Positions 34,258 to 43,900 of a stretch of DNA of 64,000 bases are shown here, one piece after another. The stretch's first letter is position 1, and every line of letters starts with the position of its first letter. The position numbers and the translations under genes were made by a program. Under the pieces are notes generated by a model. It worked only from the letters and a program-made list of their open reading frames with translations, did no database searches and was not told the origin of the DNA. The stretch is from Clostridium collagenovorans DSM 3089 (GTDB lineage Bacteria > Bacillota > Clostridia > Clostridiales > Clostridiaceae). The stretch lies in the NCBI RefSeq assembly GCF_900130005.1, contig NZ_FQXP01000004.1:12703-76702 (forward strand), written 5' to 3'.

Positions 34258-37200
34258 TTATTTAGCTGTATCTTCAGTAACCTTTGATGCACAAAGTTTT
34301 TTAGCAGTGGCTAACTTTTGAAATAAAACAAGTTCTAATTTTGTTATGGCATCTATAGTTTGTTTAACAGATGCATTGACATTTAAAAGGTCTTGTTTAG
34401 TAGGATTTAACTTAAGCATTTGTTGAATTTTTTCTCCTTCTGCATTTATTATATGAGAAAGAGCAGTTTCTTCTAAGGCTATTGACTCAATAAGGTCTAT
34501 AACGGATTGGCTACAGTGTTCAGGTGGTGTAGGTGGTTCAGGTGGTGTTGTAGGTTTGTATAAACCAGCATTAGCATTTAAATATTTTGCACCTGCTGTT
34601 AAGGTTATTGTTCCTGACATTCCAGTTGAGGGATTAGCACAGGAGTTTTTACTGTCATCTGTGCCTACATTCGGAGTTGTAAAGTCATATCCATCTGGTT
34701 TTATAAATTGAACATGATAGGTTCCAGGTTTCAAACCACTGAACAAATAATAGCCAGATTTATCGGTACTAGGATTAGTAGTTGTATAAGTTGTAGCTAC
34801 AACTTGTCCTGCACTATTTAGTAAATTAACCTTAGCTCCATTTATTCCACTTTCATCAGAATCTTGTAATCCATTATGATTTATATCATCCCATACATAG
34901 TCACCTATTTCAGCATCTGTAGGTGAAGGTTCTTCTACTTTAATACCAACTTTGATAGGCTCAGCTGGCAATTGTGGTTCATAGGAGCTTGTATTAGGGT
35001 TGTATAAAGAGTTTCTATAAGCAAAACTGTTCCAAGCTATATCTCCAGGTTTTACACCAGGTGGAACCATGGCAGGTATAGATATGATTATTGATTGTCC
35101 AGATTTTAAAATGGTGGTAGGAGAAGTTAGCTTTAAAGCAGCTATTTTAGTTGGAGGGCTAGGAGCTATAGAGGTCCAAGTACCAGTTCCAACGCTTTCT
35201 CCTGTTTTCTCTTGTGCTGAGAATCTAATAGGGTCATAGTTAGTAGAATATTGAATTTCAAGATCTGGATTAGGATCGTTAGGATCCGCTGGACTTAATA
35301 TAGCCTTAATAACACCTTTGGGATAAACTGGAAAATGGGACTCTCTAGCTTGATTAACTATAACACCAGTATCTCCTACATGTGGAAGAATATCTATCAA
35401 TTCTATATTTTTTGAGTTGAATGGTGTAGAGTTTTTTATTACTATTTTATATTCTAAGGATCCACCATTAGTTGTTTTACCAGATTCGGGATAGGTTGTA
35501 TAGATTGTATCTAAGGCTCCTTTTACATACTTATTGCAACTTAAAGAGTTAATACCAGCTACCTGAGTAGAAGTTGGATTACTTTCAACTACTGGTTGAG
35601 AAGTTATTCCATTACCTAATAAGTCATTATTATCAATAGTAGGTGGAGTTCCAGCGGGAGGTTCTACAGTACCAGTTGCATTACCAAAAACTCCTCTGTT
35701 AGATAAATTACCAGAGGTTGAACTATCAATTTTTGCAGTAAAATACACACCTATAGTACTGTTTTGAGGTGCTTTAAAGTCCTTAGGGAAAGTAAATCTA
35801 ACTAAGGTTCTGCCTGTGTTGTTGTAGTTCTTTAAAGTGGTTACAGTAATTGGAGGATTATAATCAGATTCTCCAGTGGCACCATTGTGGAAGAGGCTTC
35901 CGGTCATGCTTACAAAGCTTACTCCTGCTGGTAATAAGTCTGCTAATATAGGTCCTGTTATTGTACTTTGAGCTGTAGCACTAAGTGTATAATTTAGATC
36001 ATCGCCAGGACTAGCAGAAGATTTATCAACAGATTTAACTAAGGAACCAATACTCTTATTACTTATATTAGTAGTTGCGCTTCCTGCTGGACCAGTTACA
36101 GGACCACTTTCAGTATTATAGGTTACTGTTGCTGTGTTAGTAATTGTAGGCTTAGCATAATTAGAATCTACAGTACCAGATACTGTAGGACCATTACTAG
36201 TATTCATGGCAGAAGGTAAATTAGATATTAACCATTTTATTTGAGTGTACTTTTCTCCTACTGGTAAAGTTGGTAAAGTAACTTTAGTAGAACTGTCACC
36301 GCTATAAGTGCCTAAGGTTGTATAATTAGTTCCACCATCAGTTGAATATTCTAATTTTACAGTACCGCCTACTGGGATATTCGCAGTAGTTAAGGTGTAA
36401 GCGCCTGTAGTTACAGAGGATGGTGTGAAACCATCAGGTATATTATCGACAAGAGAAACATTATTTAAATCGGTATTACCAACATTAGTAGGAAGTAGTT
36501 GGTAAATAATTTGATCACCAGGAGATGCGTAAAGTGGTCCTGTTTTTCCTGCATTAGCTTGAGCTTTAGGTGAAGCTATAGTAGCGCTATTAGAAGCTGG
36601 TGTTTTATTTTCTCCATTAACATTCCAATTAGCAGTATTATTTAGAATAGTTCCAGGTTTTGCATCCGCATTAACTTTGGCTTTAAAGTAAATTATATAA
36701 TCGGTTCCGTTGTATTTAGGCAAAGTAAAGCTTATTGAGTTATTTGCAGCATCAACGGTACCCTTTAAGCCATTATACTGAGGATTACCGGAGTCATAAG
36801 GCGAAGCATCTTGACCTACAGGTAAAAATGATGAATCTACAGTAAGCCAGCTAGGAAGTTTATCAGTTATAGTTACATTGTTAATGCTTGAGCCAGCTAT
36901 ACCATTCCCGCCTTCACCTTGAAGGAGATTTTTAAGATTTAAAGAGTATACAACAGAGTTTCCAGGTGATGGATTTTGAGTGAAAGGAGAATATAATTGT
37001 TTTTGTAAATGAAAATCAGCTTTATTAATATAGGTTACTGGTGGAGCTGATGAGCTTGAATCTAAGGCTCCATTAATATAAAGGTGCGAGGTATTTGTAA
37101 AGGTAGAATTATAAGCTGTTGAAGGATTAAAACTAGCACCTACATTAATATTTACAATTTGCCCAAAGGCTTCGTTAGGATTAAGGGTGAAGGTAAGCAA

Positions 37201-37443
37201 TGTACCACCCGCTTGTGGAGTTTGGGTAATTGACTGTATAGGGGGAGTTACAGGTGGTAAAGTATAGTTAATATTACTAGGAATAAAGTCTTCTACTTTA
37301 GCAGAGCCTAAACTTCCTACTATACCACTAAAACTAGAAGTTATAGTATAGTTAAAGTTTTCATTTAACCCAACTTTGGTTTTGTCTACAGTTTTAGATA
37401 TAGATGAAACTGAAAGACCTGTGTTATTTGATTCATTTGGCAT
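34258..37443 (-). CDS. Large surface or spore protein with DUF11 repeats and SdrD-B domain
   Basis: 1061 residues, no signal peptide and no membrane anchor. About four DUF11-type beta-sandwich modules (residues 10-860) carry the pattern GDxxxYxLxxxNxGxxxxxNVxLxDxIP, for example SPGDQIIYQLLPTNVGNTDL. Near 868-985 is an SdrD-B-like domain (IGDYVWDDINHNGLQDSDES ... GLKPGTYHVQF). After a Pro-rich linker the C-terminal 85 residues are a helical tail, with SIALEETALSHIINAEGEKI, a motif I associate with Firmicute exosporium-type proteins. Lack of a secretion signal fits assembly in the mother cell during sporulation; export by another route is possible. Confidence 0.65.
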   Translation of the reverse strand: MPNESNNTGLSVSSISKTVDKTKVGLNENFNYTITSSFSGIVGSLGSAKVEDFIPSNINYTLPPVTPPIQSITQTPQAGGTLLTFTLNPNEAFGQIVNINVGASFNPSTAYNSTFTNTSHLYINGALDSSSSAPPVTYINKADFHLQKQLYSPFTQNPSPGNSVVYSLNLKNLLQGEGGNGIAGSSINNVTITDKLPSWLTVDSSFLPVGQDASPYDSGNPQYNGLKGTVDAANNSISFTLPKYNGTDYIIYFKAKVNADAKPGTILNNTANWNVNGENKTPASNSATIASPKAQANAGKTGPLYASPGDQIIYQLLPTNVGNTDLNNVSLVDNIPDGFTPSSVTTGAYTLTTANIPVGGTVKLEYSTDGGTNYTTLGTYSGDSSTKVTLPTLPVGEKYTQIKWLISNLPSAMNTSNGPTVSGTVDSNYAKPTITNTATVTYNTESGPVTGPAGSATTNISNKSIGSLVKSVDKSSASPGDDLNYTLSATAQSTITGPILADLLPAGVSFVSMTGSLFHNGATGESDYNPPITVTTLKNYNNTGRTLVRFTFPKDFKAPQNSTIGVYFTAKIDSSTSGNLSNRGVFGNATGTVEPPAGTPPTIDNNDLLGNGITSQPVVESNPTSTQVAGINSLSCNKYVKGALDTIYTTYPESGKTTNGGSLEYKIVIKNSTPFNSKNIELIDILPHVGDTGVIVNQARESHFPVYPKGVIKAILSPADPNDPNPDLEIQYSTNYDPIRFSAQEKTGESVGTGTWTSIAPSPPTKIAALKLTSPTTILKSGQSIIISIPAMVPPGVKPGDIAWNSFAYRNSLYNPNTSSYEPQLPAEPIKVGIKVEEPSPTDAEIGDYVWDDINHNGLQDSDESGINGAKVNLLNSAGQVVATTYTTTNPSTDKSGYYLFSGLKPGTYHVQFIKPDGYDFTTPNVGTDDSKNSCANPSTGMSGTITLTAGAKYLNANAGLYKPTTPPEPPTPPEHCSQSVIDLIESIALEETALSHIINAEGEKIQQMLKLNPTKQDLLNVNASVKQTIDAITKLELVLFQKLATAKKLCASKVTEDTAK

Positions 37444-37803
37444 ATAATCACCTCAATTTTTAATAGGCCAATTTGTAGAACTTACATAAATCTTCATAGC
37501 AATTTAAGATAAAATTGAATTTAAATATAAATTATACTTTATACTGGAATTATAAAACATATTCAACTTCATTAATATATAATATGACAATTTTTTATTA
37601 GGTGACAATGAATATTAAAACTTGATAATTATAAACATAAAAATAAGTATGATTTATGTATAAAAATTTACAAAATGTAAAAAAATATATAACTTTAGTT
37701 AATTGACAATAATAGTTTAAAATACTACAATGAAATAAGTAAAAAATCGTAGTTTATATATATTTATAAATTATTAAATATTTATGCGAAAGGATGATTA
37801 AAT
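37444..37803. other. Divergent intergenic region with galE promoter
   Basis: 360 bases. Right part: galE promoter TTGACA (37703-37708) and TACAAT (37726-37731), 17-base spacing. Left part, minus strand: CATATTATA (complement of 37578-37586) with AC 15 bases upstream, a possible late-sporulation sigma site for the large protein gene. Confidence 0.5.
37703..37731 (+). promoter_or_regulatory. Vegetative promoter of galE
   Basis: TTGACA, 17-base spacer, TACAAT, about 70 bases before the start codon. A near-consensus sigma-A promoter. Confidence 0.8.
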
Positions 37804-38823
37804 ATGGCAGTTTTAGTAGCAGGTGGTATGGGGTATATAGGTAGTCATACAACAGTAGAGCTTTTAAACAAGGGATATGATGTAATCATTGCAGATAACT
37901 TATACAATAGTAAAGAATTAGTTAAAGACAGAATAGAGAATATAACAGGAAAAAATGTACAATTCATTAATATAGACTTAACAGTAGAAGAAGATGTAGA
38001 TAAATTATTTGCTGAAAATAAAATAGAGTCAGTAATACATTTCGCAGCATTAAAGGCTGTTGGAGAATCAGTAGAAAAACCCTTAGAATATTATTATAAT
38101 AACCTAACTAGTACTTTAGTTATGTTAAGAGTTATGAGAAAGTATGGAGTTAAGAATTTTGTATTTAGTTCTTCAGCAACAGTTTATGGAGATGCTAAGG
38201 TTGTTCCAATAGTAGAAGAGTCACCTCTATCTGCAACTAATCCATATGGTCAAACTAAATTAATGATAGAAAATATATTAAGAGATTTATACAAATCAGA
38301 TAATTCATGGAATATAGCACTTCTACGTTACTTCAATCCAATAGGAGCACATGAAAGTGGTACAATTGGAGAGGATCCAAGTGGAATTCCTAATAATTTA
38401 ATGCCTTATATAACTAAGGTAGCTATTGGGGAACTTAAGGAATTAAGTGTATTTGGTGATGATTATAATACTCCAGATGGAACAGGTGTCAGAGATTATA
38501 TACATGTTGTAGATTTAGCTAAAGGACATATTAAGGCTTTAGAAAAATTAAACACAAACTCAGGGTTAGTTACATATAACCTAGGTACAGGTAAAGGGTA
38601 TAGTGTTTTAGATTTAGTAGAAGCTTTTTCAAATGCTAGTGGTAAAAAGGTTCCATATAAAATTGTAGGAAGAAGAGCAGGGGATATAGCTACTTGCTAT
38701 GCTGATCCAACTAGAGCAAATAATGAATTAGGATGGAAAGCAGAAAAAGGAATAGAAGATATGTGCAGAGATTCATGGAGATGGCAAAGCTCAAATCCAA
38801 AGGGATATAATGTAGAAGAATAA
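37804..38823 (+). CDS. galE: UDP-glucose 4-epimerase
   Basis: 339 residues, extended short-chain dehydrogenase. The NAD-binding loop is VAGGMGYIGSHT at the N-terminus. Catalytic Ser and Tyr-x-x-x-Lys are FSSSATVYG and NPYGQTK. LLRYFNPIGAHESG, GDDYNTPDGTGVRDYIHV and GRRAGDIA are GalE landmarks. It interconverts UDP-glucose and UDP-galactose, supplying precursors for cell-wall polymers, which fits the LCP ligase gene that follows about 400 bases later. GCGAAAGGATGATTAAAT precedes the ATG; a terminator follows. Confidence 0.95.
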   Translation: MAVLVAGGMGYIGSHTTVELLNKGYDVIIADNLYNSKELVKDRIENITGKNVQFINIDLTVEEDVDKLFAENKIESVIHFAALKAVGESVEKPLEYYYNNLTSTLVMLRVMRKYGVKNFVFSSSATVYGDAKVVPIVEESPLSATNPYGQTKLMIENILRDLYKSDNSWNIALLRYFNPIGAHESGTIGEDPSGIPNNLMPYITKVAIGELKELSVFGDDYNTPDGTGVRDYIHVVDLAKGHIKALEKLNTNSGLVTYNLGTGKGYSVLDLVEAFSNASGKKVPYKIVGRRAGDIATCYADPTRANNELGWKAEKGIEDMCRDSWRWQSSNPKGYNVEE

Positions 38824-39220
38824 TTATGATGAAATAAATTATTTTTGAAAAAGGTTATCTTAGGGTTTTTTAAGATAACCTTTTTATATTATATAGTGTT
38901 ATTTTTTATGAATAACTTGAGTATGTTCAATAAATAATTATCTATATACATATAGAATAAAAAGAAAAGTTTTACAATTTAATTAAACATATGTAAGTAA
39001 CATACTAAATATGCTATAATAGCAAATATAATTCATAAAAATATATAATAATTAGTATTGATGTAGTATTATAGTGAATAAAAAAATGTACTCACATAAC
39101 TTAATAAAATATTTTAGTGAATTCTCTTGAAAGTGACTCGAAACTTTAAATTCAATTAATAGATAATTCTTAAAATATATCTTAAAATTTTCACAATTAA
39201 TATGATGCGAGGGTAAAAGA
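38824..39220. other. Intergenic region before the LCP gene
   Basis: 397 bases. Terminator of galE at the left (38848-38890), then AT-rich sequence. An extended -10, TGCTATAAT (39012-39020), is the best promoter candidate for the LCP gene. Nothing else is recognised. Confidence 0.5.
38848..38890 (+). terminator. Terminator after galE
   Basis: Stem AAAAGGTTATCTTA / TAAGATAACCTTTT with a following T run. Confidence 0.9.
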
Positions 39221-40201
39221 ATGAAGAAAAAAACTAAAAAAACTTTGATAATCACAGGTATAAGCATTTTAATTGCTATGGCAGTAGTAGTAGCAAGTGG
39301 CTTTGGTTACTTATATTATCAACTTTCTAAAATAGAAAGTGAGCCTATAACCAAAGAACCTGAAGAATTAGCAATAACAAAGGAAACTGAGGAAAAATCA
39401 AAGCAAGAGGATATAATTAACATAGCATTATTCGGTATTGATGCTAGAGATTTAGAAGGAAATGACCCTTCAAGATCTGATGCTATAATGGTTTTATCTA
39501 TAGATAAAAAGGATAAGACTATAAGACTCTCTTCAATCATGAGAGATACATATGTAACCATTAAGGGAAGAGAAGGAAAGGATAAGTTGAATCATGCTTA
39601 TGCATTTGGACAAGGTGAATTAGCTATAAATACTATAAACTCTAACTTTAATTTAGATATTAAGGATTATATATCTGTTAATTTCTATGGATTAGAGAAA
39701 ATAGTGGATCGTCTTGGTGGAGTTACAATAGATGTAAAACAAGAGGAAATTCAATATATAAATAGTATGGCAAGTGGGATGGCTAGTGCAGAAGGGAAAA
39801 CTGTAAAACCTATAAGTGCACCAGGTCCACAAACTTTAAACGGTATACAAGCTGTTGCTTATGGAAGAATAAGAAGCACTGCTGGTGGAGATTATGTAAG
39901 AACTGATAGACAAAGAACAGTACTTATGGCAGCTATAAATAAATGCTTAAAAACATCTCCTATGGAAATGTACAGTGTTGCTACTGAACTTATACCATAT
40001 GTTAAAACTAGTATGTCACCAAGTTCAATTTTAAGTTTAGGTAAGGATATACTATTATCTGGAGTTAGCAATGTAGAGGAAAATCGCTTCCCTCTTCAAG
40101 ATAAGTGCAAAGGTGATTTAATTAATGGGGTATCATATATAATTACTGATTTAAATGAAACTTCAAAAGATATCCACAAATTTATATATGGGGAAGAATA
40201 A
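39221..40201 (+). CDS. LytR-CpsA-Psr (LCP) family cell-wall glycopolymer ligase
   Basis: 326 residues. A short cytoplasmic start (MKKKTKKT) and one membrane helix (LIITGISILIAMAVVVASGF) lead to an extracellular LCP domain. Conserved elements are RSDAIMVLSID, LSSIMRDTYV, KLNHAYAFGQGE and the C-terminal LNGIQAVAYGRIR with DYVRTDRQR; Arg and Asp residues in these bind the polyprenyl pyrophosphate and Mg. Family members move teichoic acid or capsule polymers from lipid carriers onto peptidoglycan or proteins. A G-rich GCGAGGGTAAAAG ribosome binding site precedes the ATG. Confidence 0.92.
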   Translation: MKKKTKKTLIITGISILIAMAVVVASGFGYLYYQLSKIESEPITKEPEELAITKETEEKSKQEDIINIALFGIDARDLEGNDPSRSDAIMVLSIDKKDKTIRLSSIMRDTYVTIKGREGKDKLNHAYAFGQGELAINTINSNFNLDIKDYISVNFYGLEKIVDRLGGVTIDVKQEEIQYINSMASGMASAEGKTVKPISAPGPQTLNGIQAVAYGRIRSTAGGDYVRTDRQRTVLMAAINKCLKTSPMEMYSVATELIPYVKTSMSPSSILSLGKDILLSGVSNVEENRFPLQDKCKGDLINGVSYIITDLNETSKDIHKFIYGEE

Positions 40202-40221
40202 AAAATAAATAAGTCATAAAG

Positions 40222-40267
40222 GATGTAAGGAATAAATTAATGTAGATATTTCTTACATCTTTTTTTG
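40222..40267 (+). terminator. Terminator after the LCP gene
   Basis: GATGTAAG (40222-40229) / CTTACATC (40252-40259) followed by seven T. Confidence 0.75.
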
Positions 40268-40465
40268 TGTTCAAAAACTTAATTATAAAAGTCTCTTATG
40301 AGTTTGATACCAGGAATAACTAGACTGTGATGAGTTTTCTAAATAATAGAAAGTACAACACTAACTAAACTTCTATGAGTACTAATATATTTTTTAGATT
40401 AAGCTTTTTAAAGTACAGATAAATAGTGTATTATAGTATAAAATTTTACTAAATACATTATTAAT

Positions 40466-40494
40466 TGACAAAATTTTAAATATTTATTATAATA
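40466..40494 (+). promoter_or_regulatory. Consensus promoter of the cobalamin riboswitch unit
   Basis: A perfect TTGACA (40466-40471) and TATAAT (40489-40494) with 17 bases between. The transcript would begin near 40501, about 80 bases before the aptamer. Confidence 0.9.
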
Positions 40495-40581
40495 AGTTTT
40501 GAAAAATAAAGTTCTAAAAAGAAATTTAATCAATAAATGTTATAATATGTTGAAAAATATTTTACATATAAATTTTTAAAA

Positions 40582-40840
40582 TTGAATATGAAGTTAAGGT
40601 GCCTTTAAAAAGGAGAATAGGGAAGTGGGTTTAAATCCCACACGGACCCACCACTGTAGTTGCGGACAAGTCTTTAATAAATCACTGTAAGTTTTATGGG
40701 AAGATTAAGATGAGGAGGATGCATAAGTCAGGAGACCTGCCTTAATGTACTAGTTATGTTTTTCATGGGGAGTATGAAAAGCAAGATTTTGATGGCTTAA
40801 TATGGGAAAGTCTCTTAGTTTTTACTAAGAGGCTTTTTTT
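40582..40840 (+). ncRNA. Cobalamin (B12) riboswitch with expression-platform terminator
   Basis: The conserved landmarks occur in order: AAGGTGCC (40595 on), AGGGAAGTGGG, AAATCCCACACGGACCCACC with ACTGTA, and the B12 box AAGTCAGGAGACCTGCC (40725-40741). A terminator with stem AGTCTCTTAGT / ACTAAGAGGCT and a T run (40808-40840) follows. Bound cobalamin should favour termination, so the downstream gene is expressed when B12 is scarce. Confidence 0.97.
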
Positions 40841-40943
40841 ACTTATGTTTATAAATAGTTTTTAATAAATATTTTGTGGAGGTTAGGAAGAAAAAATAAA
40901 TTAAAAGCTATATATATATATTTAGTTTTAAGGGGGATTTATT

Positions 40944-43900
40944 TTGAAAAAGAAGTTTAAGTTGATGAGTATTTTCTTGGTATTTTTATTTTTGGTAAAT
41001 TTCATGACGCCAATTAATGCCATGGCTTTTGAAGGAGAAGAAGAAGCTTTATTAAAGGAGATTAATGAGATAAGAGCAGAAATATCAAATAATAGTGATG
41101 TAGATTACTTAAGATATTTAACTTTTAGAGCACTAGATGAACCAATAGACATAAATAATTTATATTTAGGTGATACTAAAAGACCATTAGTATACTGTCA
41201 AAATATAATAAAATTATTTGCTGCAAAAGCAGATTTTACTAAGGAAGAAAACTCAATATATGTTAATGAACTTAAAGAGTCTTTAGGTGAAAAAGGGTTT
41301 ATTTTAGATAAAGCTGCAGAAGCAATGAGGGTAGATTTAGATTTAAAGGGTACATCTCTTGGAATTATAGCTTTAAATATGGTAAAGGAAGACTATGATA
41401 AGGATTTAGCATTTAGAGTTTTATGTAAGTATATAGATAAAGAAAGTGATGGAACTGACAGTAACTCAATACAATCTCTTTGTCTTTCACTTATAGCTTT
41501 AAAAGCTTTTGACAATGGAGATGAATACATAAATAAGGTAAAGGAAAAATTACAATATTGTAATACAGAAGGAAAAATTACAGGTGAGTACTGTGATGAT
41601 TTTGGATGTGAGAGTGAGCAGGAGATATTTTATAATTCATTAATGATTCAAGCTCTTGTAGCATTAGGTGAGGATCCAACTTCAGAAGAATGGACTGATG
41701 AAGGTAAAAATTTACTAGATGGATTAAGAGATTTTGAAGTTAGAAATGAAAGTGAAAAAATATCAAAGTTAGCAGCTCTTGTAGATTACTATAACTTTAA
41801 ATATAAAAGTAAACCATCAATGTATTTTCAAGAATATAAAACTGTTTATCCAAAGAGTATTAAGTTTAATGAAGAAAGAATAAAGTGCAAGATTGGAAAG
41901 GAAACGGAATTAGATTTTCAAGTTTATGATAATAACGGAGATTTAATGGCACTAAAAGATGTAGTATTAAAAAGCAGTGATGAAGGTATTATTTCAATAA
42001 ATAATGATAAAATATTACCGCTTAAAGAAGGTGTTGCCACAATAGAGGTTTCATTAAAGGACCATGGTAATATAAAGACTTCAATTGAAGTGGAGGCTTA
42101 TTCACCTAAGGTAAGTACTATTGAAATAAAAGTAAATGAAGAAGAGTTGCCACTAAAGGTTAAGGATAATACTACATTAAGCATTTTAACATTAGATGAA
42201 GATGGAGATGAGGTAAAAGACTCAAAAGTTATCTTTGAAAGTGATAATGAGAAGGTTGCAATAGTAAATGAAGGTGGAGTGGTCTTTGGAAAAAATGAAG
42301 GTTTTGTAAATATAAAAGCTTATGTTAAAGATAATGAGTCAGTTTCTACATCAATTAAAATTCAAGTTACTAAAAGCTTAGGATTAGATGAAATAACTAA
42401 AGATCAAGAAGCTTTGGTAAAAAAACAAATAGATGATCTTTTACTTCATTATAAAGAACAAGTTTCTGTTGAGGGGATAGCTTCTTTAGCTTTAAGTAAG
42501 TTTTCAGTAGATAAGAAAATTTATATAAGCAGAAACCTTGCAACTTGTTATGATTATGCCAAGGCATTATTTGCATTAAAAGGTTCCAATGGAGATTTTA
42601 CAAACTATAATGGAAGAAATTTATTAGAAGAACTAGCATCATCTCAAGTTAAAGAAGGAGAAGATAAGGGGTTATTTATTAAAAATTACCTAGATAAAAC
42701 TAACTTAGCTTATCAAAGCTATGCAGTATTAGCCTTAGATTTATGTGGCTGTAAATATGATAAGGATGCTGCTTTAGAAGGAATTATTAAATTGTATAAG
42801 AACGGAAAATATAATGTGAACTCCTTTAGTGATGCAGAAAGCAAAGCTGTATTCATAACTATGCTAGCTGGATGTAAAAGAACTAAAGAAATAGATAAAA
42901 TTACAAAAGAAATAGTTACGGAATTTAAAAATGACTTCAACAATAATGTTGCTTTAAATAGCAGAATGGAACCTAGAGCTATAAGTATGGTAATTGAAGC
43001 TTTAGTTGCAAATAACATAAGTCCAATGGGAAAAAGTTTTACTAATAAAGAGGGTAAAAATTTAGTAGACAATTTATTAAAATATAGATCTACAAAATTA
43101 AAATATGAAGAGAAGATAGGTGGCTTTACCAATGGTAAAGGTGAAGTTACTTATGATGAAAGTACTTCTTATGGATTTACAGCGCTTACAGAGTTATATA
43201 CTAAAAAATCTATCTTTGGAGTTAAATCCTCACTAGAAATGGAAGAGGAAGATCCACCAGTTATTACAATAGAAGGTATTAAAAATAATGAATTATATAG
43301 AGATGATGTAAATGTAAAAATAACTTCAACAAAGGGAAATAACTGGACTGCAACATTAAATGATAAACCTTTTAAAGGAGAAGAAATTTCTCACTCTGGA
43401 ATTTATACTTTAGTAGTACAAGCTATTGATGAAAATGGAAATAAAAGCAGTGAAACTTTAAAATTTATAATTGATAAAAACCCTAAAAGTAATATTAGAG
43501 TAAGGATTGAAGGAAGAGATAAAATTTTACTTAATGAAGATGTTATGGTAGGAGATGGAATAGAAAACATTTTAGATTTATTAAAACTTTCTGTTGGTTG
43601 CGATGGTGTTGAAGGAAAAAGTAAAGGGGATTCAGGATATTTTGTAACATCAATATTAGGTACTGTTCAAGGAGATAACTATGGGTGGTGTTATGCTTTA
43701 GTTAAAGATAATACTATAAACATGCCTATGGTATCTATGGATAACTTTAAAGAGTTAAAAGATAAAGATGGAAATATGCAGTATGATGAATTAATATTTT
43801 TCATTGCTGATTATATTGATGCTAATATTATAACTAAACTTCCTAAACTAGAATATAGAATAAATGATGATAAGATTAATTTAAAATTATCTACTTCAGA

